A stretch of 44,822 bases of DNA from Fibrobacter sp. UBA4309 (lineage in GTDB: Bacteria > Fibrobacterota > Fibrobacteria > Fibrobacterales > Fibrobacteraceae), in contig NZ_DGUN01000056.1 of assembly GCF_002395745.1 (NCBI RefSeq), positions 1 to 44,822 on the forward strand, given 5' to 3'. Made by a program: the position numbers and the translations under genes. Numbering within the stretch: position 1 is the stretch's first letter; every line of letters starts with the position of its first letter. A model generated the notes under the pieces. That model searched no databases, had not been told where the DNA came from, and saw nothing but the letters and a program-made list of their open reading frames with translations. Shown here piece after piece: positions 7,675 through 14,930 of the stretch.

Positions 7675-9054
7675 ATGGAAACGTTGTTTTCGAATGTGTT
7701 GATGTTCGTGCTGGGACTTCTCGGTCTCAGTTTCTTGGTGACGATTCACGAACTCGGCCACTTCATGGTGGCCAAGTGGAACAACGTGAAGATAAACACC
7801 TTCAGCATCGGTTTCGGCAAAAAGCTTTTGAAAATTCGCCACGGGGAAACCGAATATTGCATTTCTGCAATTCCCTTTGGCGGTTACGTGGCGATGGCGG
7901 GCGAGAATCCCGATACGATCGAAGAAGGCCAGGTGCCGGACGAACGCGATTTTGTGGGCAAGTCGGTGGGGGCGCGTGCGGCGATAGCATTTGCCGGGCC
8001 GTTCATCAACATAGTCTTTGCCTTTGTGCTTTTGATGTTGCTGTACATGATCGGTGTGCAGGAGCCGGCGACCAACGACCTTATCATCGGATTCGTGGCA
8101 AAGGATTCCCCGGCGGCTACGGCGGGGATTGTGCCCGGCGATACCATTGTCGGCATTAACGGCAAGGCGACGCAGGGATGGGACGATTTCCGTGAACAGA
8201 TCGGCGTGAGCCTCGGTGCAGAGGTTCCGCTGATAGTCCACCGTGGCGGCGAACCGGTTACGGTGACAGTCGTTCCTGAAGAACTGGTTGTGCCTGCTAT
8301 GGATTCTTCCGGCTCTGAAATCAAGATGGGCATCGGTGACATTGGTATATATCCGCGTAACCGCGTGATGGTCCGCCTTCCGCCTGTCGAGGGCTCTGCG
8401 GCCGAGAAGGCGGGCATTCTCCAGAACGATACGATTTTTGAAATCAACGGCGAACACATTTCCCGCTACGAAGACGTGGTGCGCATCATTGACGGCAGCA
8501 AGGGCGAGCCCGTGGACATTACGGTCATCCGCGCAGGCGATACGCTGACCAAGACGTTGGCGCCAGTGTACAACGAGGAACACAAGCGCTACATGGTCGG
8601 AATCCAGATGGGTTACGTGCTGTTCCGTGAAACGAAGATTGTTCGTCGCGGTCCTGTCGATGCCTTTGTGAAGACTTGTGCGACCAGCTGGAAAATGACG
8701 ACGAGCATTTTCCGCTATTTCAAGCGCATGTTCCAGGGACAGGTCAAGGTAGATGCTTTTTCCGGCCCCGTCACAATTGTAGCCGTCATGGGTAACGTGT
8801 GGATGAGCGGTTTCCAGGATTTCCTGATGCTCCTCGCACTCATCAGCATTAACTTGGGCGTAATGAACTTGTTGCCGCTGGCGATTACCGATGGCGGCCT
8901 GTTGATGTTCCTGGGCCTAGAGAAGTTGCGCGGAAAGCCCCTGTCTATCAAGACTCAGGGCATTATCCAGAATGTCGCGGCTGCATTCTTCATCAGTTTC
9001 TTCGTGTTCATCACGATTCTCGATTTCGGGAAGCTGTCGCTGTTCCTGAAATAA
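7675..9054 (+). CDS. rseP: RseP-type site-2 intramembrane zinc metalloprotease
   Basis: A 459-residue integral membrane protease that cleaves membrane-bound substrates such as anti-sigma factors or signal peptide remnants. The zinc site HELGH is at residues 25-29 in the first membrane helix. Two PDZ-like regions follow at about 125-205 and 225-300 (GIVPGDTIVGINGKA; GILQNDTIFEINGEH). The second metal-binding motif is NLLPLAITDGG (about 398-408), where most relatives have NLLPIPxLDGG; the DGG is kept but the neighbouring residues differ. Ends with a hydrophobic helix. It belongs to the usual uppS-cdsA-dxr-rseP neighbourhood, here split by two carbohydrate-enzyme genes. No strong Shine-Dalgarno site. 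Confidence 0.93.
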   Translation: METLFSNVLMFVLGLLGLSFLVTIHELGHFMVAKWNNVKINTFSIGFGKKLLKIRHGETEYCISAIPFGGYVAMAGENPDTIEEGQVPDERDFVGKSVGARAAIAFAGPFINIVFAFVLLMLLYMIGVQEPATNDLIIGFVAKDSPAATAGIVPGDTIVGINGKATQGWDDFREQIGVSLGAEVPLIVHRGGEPVTVTVVPEELVVPAMDSSGSEIKMGIGDIGIYPRNRVMVRLPPVEGSAAEKAGILQNDTIFEINGEHISRYEDVVRIIDGSKGEPVDITVIRAGDTLTKTLAPVYNEEHKRYMVGIQMGYVLFRETKIVRRGPVDAFVKTCATSWKMTTSIFRYFKRMFQGQVKVDAFSGPVTIVAVMGNVWMSGFQDFLMLLALISINLGVMNLLPLAITDGGLLMFLGLEKLRGKPLSIKTQGIIQNVAAAFFISFFVFITILDFGKLSLFLK

Positions 9055-9061
9055 AAAATTA

Positions 9062-9199
9062 AGGGACTGCGTCGCAGTCCCTATCGCCAATACGAAAGCA
9101 AGCTTTCGTGCTGGATTCGCCTTTTGGATTAGTCGTGGGACTTGCTTTGCAAGTCCACAACTCGTCGCCTCGGTCATGGAAAAATGCGAGCATTTTTCC
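9062..9199. repeat. Cluster of four perfect hairpins between convergent genes
   Basis: Four inverted repeats lie within 138 bases: AGGGACTGC with GCAGTCCCT (9062-9082), ACGAAAGC with GCTTTCGT (9092-9109), GGACTTGC with GCAAGTCC (9138-9156), and GGAAAAATGC with GCATTTTTCC (9178-9199). Loops are 2-3 bases and every stem ends in GC at the apex. None has a normal U-tract. They lie between rseP (+) and the aldolase gene (-), so they could stop transcription from both sides or be a mobile palindromic repeat. Confidence 0.8.
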
Positions 9200-9213
9200 G
9201 CGACGCTCGGCTC

Positions 9214-10155
9214 CTAGTCGTTAATCATCCTTTCGTAGAACTTGCGGTACATGTCCTTCTCGTCGGTCTTGCGGACGGCGATGGCGTCTTGCGGGTGACG
9301 GTTGAGCATGCCCGTAATCATCTGCGGAATGATGTAGCCCCATTCGTACTTGCTGTGCAGCGGCAGGAACAGTTCCTGGATGGCGTCGAGAACCGGACGC
9401 AGGTCGTACTTCGGGTTCTTGAGGAAGCTGAGCAAAAGTTCGGTGGTGCAGTTGCCCGCGCCGCGGCCCATGCCCGACACGGAACCGTCAAGGTAGTCCA
9501 CGTGGTTGATGATGGCCTGGATCGTGTTGCTGAAGGCGAGCTGCTGGTTGTTGTGGCCGTGGAAGCCGAACTTCTTGCCCTTCACGATTCCCTTGTAGCG
9601 GGCGAGTTCCTTGTCGATGTCTTCCTGGTAGAACGCGCCGAAGCTGTCGACGAGGTAGAGCACGTCGGCCTTGCATTCTTCCTGCACCTGGTGGAGCGCT
9701 TCGTCGAGTTCCGGACCGCGGTCGCGGCTCACGGCCATGATGTTGAGCGTCGTCTCGTAGCCCATGTCGTGGAAGGCATTCACCATGCTGATGCCCTTGT
9801 CGATGTTCTTGACGTAGCTTGCCACGCGGAACATCTGGTAGGGGCTTTCGGAGGCGGGCTTCACGGCGTCCATGTTCACGCGGCCCACGTCGGCCATCAC
9901 GGCCATCTTCATCTTGGAATCGATGCCGTCCTTCACTTTCCACAGGAGGTCGTCGTCGCAGAATTTCCACGGGCCGTATTCCTTGGGGTCAAAAAGCTCG
10001 GGGGAGTTCTTGTAGCCCATTTCCATGTAGTCGATGCCGGCTGCGGTGAGGAGGGTGTAGAGGCGGCGGACGAATTCCAGGGAGAAGTCGTGCTTGTTGA
10101 CGAGGCCGCCGTCGCGGATGGTGCAGTCGAGGACTTTGATGCTTTCGTAGTACAT
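9214..10155 (-). CDS. HMGL-like / 4-hydroxy-2-oxovalerate aldolase-type enzyme
   Basis: A 313-residue TIM-barrel aldolase of the superfamily that includes 4-hydroxy-2-oxovalerate aldolase, HMG-CoA lyase and isopropylmalate synthase. The opening motif LDCTIRDGG (Asp 10, Arg 14) and the FHGHNNQ motif (His 199 and His 201) supply the divalent metal and catalytic residues; DSFGAFY and GMGRGAGNCTTE also fit the family. The short length means it lacks the regulatory domain of isopropylmalate synthase. No acetaldehyde dehydrogenase partner is next to it, so the substrate is unknown. ATG at 10155 directly precedes the motif; the leader holds a heptad array and a TATAATAT box instead of a ribosome binding site. 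Confidence 0.8.
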   Translation of the reverse strand: MYYESIKVLDCTIRDGGLVNKHDFSLEFVRRLYTLLTAAGIDYMEMGYKNSPELFDPKEYGPWKFCDDDLLWKVKDGIDSKMKMAVMADVGRVNMDAVKPASESPYQMFRVASYVKNIDKGISMVNAFHDMGYETTLNIMAVSRDRGPELDEALHQVQEECKADVLYLVDSFGAFYQEDIDKELARYKGIVKGKKFGFHGHNNQQLAFSNTIQAIINHVDYLDGSVSGMGRGAGNCTTELLLSFLKNPKYDLRPVLDAIQELFLPLHSKYEWGYIIPQMITGMLNRHPQDAIAVRKTDEKDMYRKFYERMIND

Positions 10156-10164
10156 GATATTATA

Positions 10165-10194
10165 AGTGGTTAGTGGTTAGTAAACAGTGGTTAG
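10165..10194 (-). repeat. Heptad array before aldolase gene
   Basis: Read on the minus strand: CTAACCA, CTGTTTA, CTAACCA, CTAACCA, CT. The 30 bases are the same as bases 438-467 before frr and point the same way relative to the gene. The array is 9 bases from the start codon. Confidence 0.8.
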
Positions 10195-10281
10195 GTTTTC
10201 TTTTGCTGACGGCGGTAAATGTAAATCTTTGCGGGTGGGCGGGCAACAAGAAAGTTGAGAATGGTGAAAAAATATATGCTA

Positions 10282-10304
10282 TTAACGCAAATTTGGCGTT
10301 AAAT
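10282..10304. promoter_or_regulatory. Inverted repeat with ACGCAAA-N5-CGTTAAAT motif
   Basis: TTAACGC (10282-10288) pairs with GCGTTAA (10296-10302). The 20-base core 10285-10304, ACGCAAA then five bases then CGTTAAAT, recurs with the same spacing and direction at 26851-26870, upstream of a GH26 gene. It looks like a shared regulator site. Confidence 0.5.
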
Positions 10305-10463
10305 ATCCGAGAAATGCCTAAATTTGAGTAATTTTGCGTCATATTGTTTCGCGAATCGAGTAGAATCTTGGTCTGTGTGCAGCCTTGAAGGGGGTTCGCT
10401 CGGGCATTGAAATGGGGCTAGGCTGCCTGCCGAGGATGGGAGAAAACAACTTTCTTTTTAATA

Positions 10464-10480
10464 TACGCAATATTTGCGTA
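10464..10480. promoter_or_regulatory. Palindrome TACGCAA-TAT-TTGCGTA upstream of GH9
   Basis: Perfect 7-base arms with a 3-base spacer, 74 bases before the GH9 start and about 62 before its candidate promoter box. Size and symmetry fit a dimeric repressor or activator. It shares the ACGCAA half-site with 10282-10304. Confidence 0.5.
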
Positions 10481-10542
10481 GAATAAAATCACAAGAATCC
10501 GTTTCTTTCATTGCGTTTCGGACATCTTCGGCGACATTAATA

Positions 10543-10550
10543 TAGATTTG
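10543..10550 (+). promoter_or_regulatory. Candidate -7-type promoter box, GH9 (10555)
   Basis: TAGATTTG is an exact match to TAnnTTTG. Only four bases (GAGC) separate it from the ATG, so transcripts would be leaderless or nearly so if this box is used. Confidence 0.4.
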
Positions 10551-10554
10551 GAGC

Positions 10555-12633
10555 ATGAAAAACAAGTTAATTCTCGCCTCATCCCTGTTGGCCCTGGCCG
10601 TTGGCAGCGCCTGGTCCAATTCCTTCTTCTACTTTAACCAGGTCGGTTACGATGCCGGCAAGCCCATCAGCATCATCGTCAAGAGCGATAGCGAGCTCGA
10701 AGGCGCCGAATTCAAGCTGATGTCTAGCGGCAATGCCGTCCAGACGGGTAAGCTCTCGAAGGGTACCAATCCGGACAACTGGGTAAACAACGGCAAGTTC
10801 TATGTCGCGACTCTCGAAAGGGGCGTTGCCGCAGGTTCCTACACGCTGCAGGTCACCGAGAACGGACAGCCGGTAAACTCGGGCGAATTCAAGATTGCCG
10901 AAAATGCGCTTGCCACGGCGACGCTCGGGGCGGTGCTCGACTACTTCTACGACGACCGCGCGGTGAACTCGACCATCGTGGGGTGGGATTCGAAGCTTCC
11001 GGTGTACAAGTCTGACAAGAAACTCGACGTGCATGGCGGCTGGTACGATGCGAGCGGCGACGTGAGCAAGTACCTCTCCCATCTTTCTTACGCGAATTAC
11101 CTGAACCCGCAGCAGATCCCGCTGACGGCATGGGTGCTTGCCCATACGGCGGAGCACATCCCGACACTGCTCGGCAAGACGACGACCAAGGCGAAGACAG
11201 CCGAAGAGGCCGCCTTCGGTGCGGACTTTTTGGTGCGCATGCTCGACGAGCAGGGCTTCTTCTACATGACGGTGTTCGATGTGTGGGGAAATCCCCTGGC
11301 CAGCCGAGAACTCTGCGCGTTCACTGGCGAAGACGGAAAGAAGACTACCGATTACCAGACGGCTTTCCGTGAAGGCGGTGGCATGGCGATTGCTGCGCTT
11401 GCCCGCGTCTCGATGCTCCGCGTGAATGGCGACTTTACATCGGAACAGTACCTGGACGCGGCCAAGAAGGCGTACGCCCATTTGTCCGAAAAGCAGAGCA
11501 TCGGCGGAAACTGTGCCTACTGCGACGACGGCAAGGAAAACATCATCGACGACTACACGGCACTCCTTGCCGCCACGGAACTCTATGCGGCGACAGGCGA
11601 AGACAAGTATAAGACGGATGCGGACAAGCGCGCTGCAAGCCTCACGGGACGCCTGAGCACTGACGGCTACTTCTGGAGCGACGACGCCAAGACCCGTCCG
11701 TTCTGGCACGCGAGCGATGCCGGCCTCCCGCTCATCGCGCTCATCCGTTATGCTGAAGTCGAATTGAACCTCTGTACCGGAGGATGTAGCAGTACCGTGG
11801 ATGTGAACGATGCCGTTAAAAAGCATTACAACTGGCTTTTGTCGATTACCAACAAGGTGGACAACCCGTTCGGTTATGCACGCCAGTCATTCCTTTGGAA
11901 CGATTCGATTAAGGATGGGTTCTTCATTCCGCATGTCAACGAATCCAAATACTGGTGGCAGGGCGAGGATGCCCGCTTGGCGAGCCTTGCCGCGGCCGCC
12001 GTTTACGCCTTCAACGCATTGGACCAGGATGGCTTTGATGCCGTTGACAAGTATGCGACCGACCAGCTCGACTGGATTCTGGGCAAGAACCCCTATGCCA
12101 CTTGTATGATGTACGGTTTCGGTACTAAAGTCCCCGCGAAGTATGACGGCCAGTCCGATTACGATGCGACTCTCAAGGGCGGCATCGCGAACGGCATTAC
12201 CGGCAAGAATAGTGACGGTTCGGGCATCGCCTGGGACGATGACGGCGTTACTGCGGTGGGATTCCCCTATGATGAACCCTGGAACAACTGGCGCTGGGTT
12301 GAGCAGTGGCTCCCGCACAGCACCTGGTACCTGATGGCGCTTGCGACTCGTTACGACGAGAAAGATGTGTCGATTTTGCCGACGACGTCTGTCCCGCAGA
12401 AGAAGATCGCATCGGTCACGTCGATGGATGTGCGCCTGCAGGGCCGCGTACTCTCGATCGATGTGCCGGGCATGCGTGACGGCAAGTTCTCGGTCGTGGA
12501 TGTGCACGGTGCGAAGGTTGCCGCGGGTGCACTCCATAACGGAGGCGTGACGGTGAACTTGGAATCCGTGAAGAGCGGTGTCTACATGGTCAAGGTCGCG
12601 GGCCTCGGTGCCAAGAGGATCGTAGTCCGCTAG
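10555..12633 (+). CDS. Secreted GH9 cellulase, divergent catalytic motif, sorting-like tail
   Basis: A 692-residue exported enzyme: signal peptide about 1-21, Ig-like N-domain (FYFNQVGYDAGKP onward) to about 115, GH9 (alpha/alpha)6 domain about 120-605, and a C-terminal beta module (about 620-692) ending in GAKRIVVR. The catalytic base region is WYDASGDVSKYL (Asp 165, Asp 169), one residue longer than the usual DAGD. The C-terminal Glu is probably Glu 583 in WVEQWLPHSTWY instead of the NEVAINWNAP form. WILGKNPYATCMMYG is GH9-like. This places it in a different GH9 subgroup from the enzyme at 5653, so substrate range may differ. Upstream lie two inverted repeats. Confidence 0.88.
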   Translation: MKNKLILASSLLALAVGSAWSNSFFYFNQVGYDAGKPISIIVKSDSELEGAEFKLMSSGNAVQTGKLSKGTNPDNWVNNGKFYVATLERGVAAGSYTLQVTENGQPVNSGEFKIAENALATATLGAVLDYFYDDRAVNSTIVGWDSKLPVYKSDKKLDVHGGWYDASGDVSKYLSHLSYANYLNPQQIPLTAWVLAHTAEHIPTLLGKTTTKAKTAEEAAFGADFLVRMLDEQGFFYMTVFDVWGNPLASRELCAFTGEDGKKTTDYQTAFREGGGMAIAALARVSMLRVNGDFTSEQYLDAAKKAYAHLSEKQSIGGNCAYCDDGKENIIDDYTALLAATELYAATGEDKYKTDADKRAASLTGRLSTDGYFWSDDAKTRPFWHASDAGLPLIALIRYAEVELNLCTGGCSSTVDVNDAVKKHYNWLLSITNKVDNPFGYARQSFLWNDSIKDGFFIPHVNESKYWWQGEDARLASLAAAAVYAFNALDQDGFDAVDKYATDQLDWILGKNPYATCMMYGFGTKVPAKYDGQSDYDATLKGGIANGITGKNSDGSGIAWDDDGVTAVGFPYDEPWNNWRWVEQWLPHSTWYLMALATRYDEKDVSILPTTSVPQKKIASVTSMDVRLQGRVLSIDVPGMRDGKFSVVDVHGAKVAAGALHNGGVTVNLESVKSGVYMVKVAGLGAKRIVVR

Positions 12634-12709
12634 AATCGTTAAAAAACAAAAAAAACGCTTAGAATCGAAACATAACACATTATTTAAACGTTTTTACACG
12701 GATTTATAG

Positions 12710-12738
12710 CCCTTTCCGTAAAGGAAAGGGTATATTAG
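12710..12738 (+). promoter_or_regulatory. Hairpin abutting a promoter box before the M6 protease gene
   Basis: CCCTTTCC (12710-12717) and GGAAAGGG (12723-12730) are perfect arms around a 5-base loop and touch the TATATTAG box at 12731-12738. No U-tract follows, so an operator is as likely as a terminator for the GH9 gene. 12634-12709 is A-rich and otherwise plain. Confidence 0.4.
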
Positions 12739-12754
12739 TATAGAGGTTTTATAG

Positions 12755-14884
12755 ATGGAAATGGGTTGTTTTCGATTTATGCCGCTCTTTTTGGGCATGT
12801 TCGGACTTATGTCCGTAAATACCTTTGCATATCCTTTGAATCCCCTGCCGACGACTGTTGTCAACGACGGAGATTCGCTTACGGTTCGTACCGTGGGTGA
12901 TGAACATTACCGCTATACGCAGACCGAGGACGGGTTCCTCGTGGTCAGTGATTCCAATGGCGTGTACTACTATGCCGACGAGAATGGCGCCGCCTCGAAA
13001 TTCAAGGCGAAGAATGCCGGGAAACGTTCCGCCGAGGCAAAGAAGTTCCTGAAGGGGCTTGACAGGCAGAAGGTTCGCCGCAAACACCGGGAGGGGCATC
13101 CGGACAGGTTCAAGCGCCCGGATTCGGGGGAACGGGCCAAGCGTGCGCCCTGGGTTCCTGCGGCGTCTTCATCGGCCTCGGATGTGTCTTCGGAAGCTGT
13201 ATCGGATAACGCCCCGCTTGTACTCCGGCTTCCGCCGGCGAACGCCCATGCAAACGGAACCAACAGGTTCCCCGTCCTGCTCATCGAGGACAACAATACG
13301 CGGAATCTCGATTCTTCCAAGGTAAACGGGCTCCTGAACCAGGAAAACTATACCCAGAACAACTACACGGGTTCCGTGAGGGATTATTTTGTAGACCAGT
13401 CTTCGGGCAAGTTCGTGCCGGCTTACGACCTGTACTTTGTAAAGGTGAACGATTCCTTTTCCAATTACATCGGCAACGAGTACTCGTTGGTCAAGAAGGG
13501 TATAGAGACTTTGCTGAGCGAGTACCCCGATTTCGACGCAACACTCTATGACTCCGACAATGACGGCAACGTGGATGCCCTCTGCGTCCTTTTTGCCGGG
13601 GGAGAGGTCAAGTCCGGGGATAAGCATCTGGGCGGGTTCCAGTACGAATTGCGGTATAATGGAAACGGCTGGAGTGACGGCAGGGTGAATGCCGGCAAGA
13701 ACAAGAAGTTCAACAGCTATTTCATCATCCAGCAGAAAGACTACCTGTTCCCGACTTTCGTTCACGAATTCAGCCATACGATGGGACTCAAGGACCATTA
13801 TTGCGTGTACAGCGATGACTGCTATAATGATTTCAGGGGTACGCAATACCAGGCTCCAGGTGCGCATGCCTGGGACGTGATGGCGACCGGCATGTACAAC
13901 AACGGCGGAATCACGCCGCCGAACTACAGCGCATTCGAAAGAAATTTTATGGGCTGGCTGAAATATGATTCGTTGGTCGTGTCGAACGGCGTTGTGGCCA
14001 TTCCTCCGCTTGGAAAGAGCAACTTCGCATTCTGCATTTCTTTCAGCAAGGACGAATGGTATATCCTCGAAAATCGCCAGCTGAACAAATGGGATTCCAA
14101 GTTGCCGAATCACGGGATGCTTATCTGGCATATCGATTATAACAATGAAGCTTGGCAGAATGACGCGATGAACGACGACAAGACCCACCAGCGCATAGAC
14201 GTTGTCGAGGCTGGCAACCTCAGGGTGACCAACTATGATGACGGATTCGTGAATTCCTGGAGCGGCGGCGGCAACCTGAAGGACGATCCGTATCCGGGCT
14301 CGCAGAAGGTGGTCGAGTACGGACCGTTTGTCTCATGGGGAGGAACCGCGAAGGAAATTCATCTGTATAGCATTACCGAAAAGAGCGAGAATGTCTGCTT
14401 CGCGATGCAGCAGGGCGTGCAGGTGACAGATTGCGAATTTGTCCAGAGCTCCAGTTCGTCTGAACCGGAAAGCTCGAGTTCCTCGGCGGTTCCGCCGTCG
14501 AGCAGCTCGCAGAAACGTTCCAGTTCGTCTGCCGTAATAGCCTCGAGCGAATCTGTCGTGAACAGCTCGTCTTCGTTCGTGAGAAGGAGCTCTTCTTCGG
14601 TTGTGCGGGAATCGTCTTCGTCGGTAATGAAACAGGGTTTCGCGGTGACAAAGAACTCCGGTTTCGGAATCGGGTTGGACGGGCATGTGCTGAATGTAAA
14701 TGCCCCTGCGGGCGAGACAAGGCTTCGCCTGTTTGACGCCCAGGGCCATCTGTTGCTTGAACGTTCCGTTGTCGCTCCGCACGCAAGTGTCGATTTGGGC
14801 GCGTTTGCGGGCGGCGGCTTGATGGTGGTTCAACTCGTCAGCGACGGCAAGATGATGGGTGCTTGGCGGATTGCCGTAAGGTGA
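12755..14884 (+). CDS. Secreted M6-family (immune inhibitor A-like) zinc metalloprotease
   Basis: A 709-residue exported protease. A signal peptide of about 25 residues is followed by a propeptide-like region to about 165. The peptidase domain carries HEFSHTMGLKDHY: His 337, Glu 338 and His 341 with Asp 347 as the likely further ligand, and a downstream AWDVMATGMYNNGG Met-turn. An acidic DSDNDGNVD stretch (about 266-274) could bind calcium. A long Ser-rich linker (about 567-632) precedes a C-terminal sorting-like module. ATG 12755 has GAGG nearby; ATG 12761 is also possible. It may process surface enzymes or attack other proteins; substrate unknown. It lies between a GH9 and a CotH-like lipoprotein on the same strand. 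Confidence 0.87.
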   Translation: MEMGCFRFMPLFLGMFGLMSVNTFAYPLNPLPTTVVNDGDSLTVRTVGDEHYRYTQTEDGFLVVSDSNGVYYYADENGAASKFKAKNAGKRSAEAKKFLKGLDRQKVRRKHREGHPDRFKRPDSGERAKRAPWVPAASSSASDVSSEAVSDNAPLVLRLPPANAHANGTNRFPVLLIEDNNTRNLDSSKVNGLLNQENYTQNNYTGSVRDYFVDQSSGKFVPAYDLYFVKVNDSFSNYIGNEYSLVKKGIETLLSEYPDFDATLYDSDNDGNVDALCVLFAGGEVKSGDKHLGGFQYELRYNGNGWSDGRVNAGKNKKFNSYFIIQQKDYLFPTFVHEFSHTMGLKDHYCVYSDDCYNDFRGTQYQAPGAHAWDVMATGMYNNGGITPPNYSAFERNFMGWLKYDSLVVSNGVVAIPPLGKSNFAFCISFSKDEWYILENRQLNKWDSKLPNHGMLIWHIDYNNEAWQNDAMNDDKTHQRIDVVEAGNLRVTNYDDGFVNSWSGGGNLKDDPYPGSQKVVEYGPFVSWGGTAKEIHLYSITEKSENVCFAMQQGVQVTDCEFVQSSSSSEPESSSSSAVPPSSSSQKRSSSSAVIASSESVVNSSSSFVRRSSSSVVRESSSSVMKQGFAVTKNSGFGIGLDGHVLNVNAPAGETRLRLFDAQGHLLLERSVVAPHASVDLGAFAGGGLMVVQLVSDGKMMGAWRIAVR

Positions 14885-14916
14885 TTCCTGTCAAACCGCA
14901 TTTTTCCATAATTAGA

Positions 14917-14924
14917 TATATTTC
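14917..14924 (+). promoter_or_regulatory. Candidate promoter box before the CotH-like gene
   Basis: TATATTTC ends 6 bases before the ATG at 14931. No Shine-Dalgarno site is visible, in line with the short-leader pattern seen elsewhere. Confidence 0.35.
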
Positions 14925-14930
14925 TATACC

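Larger units (their letters stand above)
10156..10554. other. 399-base intergenic region between divergent aldolase and GH9 genes
   Basis: This gap has no gene that I can see. It holds, from left to right: a TATAATAT box (10156-10164), a heptad array (10165-10194), two inverted repeats with ACGCAA half-sites (10282-10302, 10464-10480), a single TTTTGCGTC half-site near 10333, a GC-richer middle (about 10350-10440) without clear structure, and the GH9 promoter box (10543-10550). Confidence 0.6.

Noticed and set aside
5284..8583. Very long open frame on the minus strand (over 1000 codons)
   Set aside because: It runs opposite to the esterase, GH9 and rseP genes, which have clear motifs; it is a side effect of the codon use on the plus strand.
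10350..10445. Possible structured RNA in the GC-richer part of the 399-base gap
   Set aside because: Only short, imperfect pairings (such as CTCGG with CCGAG) are visible; no known RNA family pattern.
14451..14640. Serine-codon repeats in the M6 and CotH genes seen as a DNA repeat
   Set aside because: They are explained by low-complexity Ser-rich linkers, common in exported proteins of this group.
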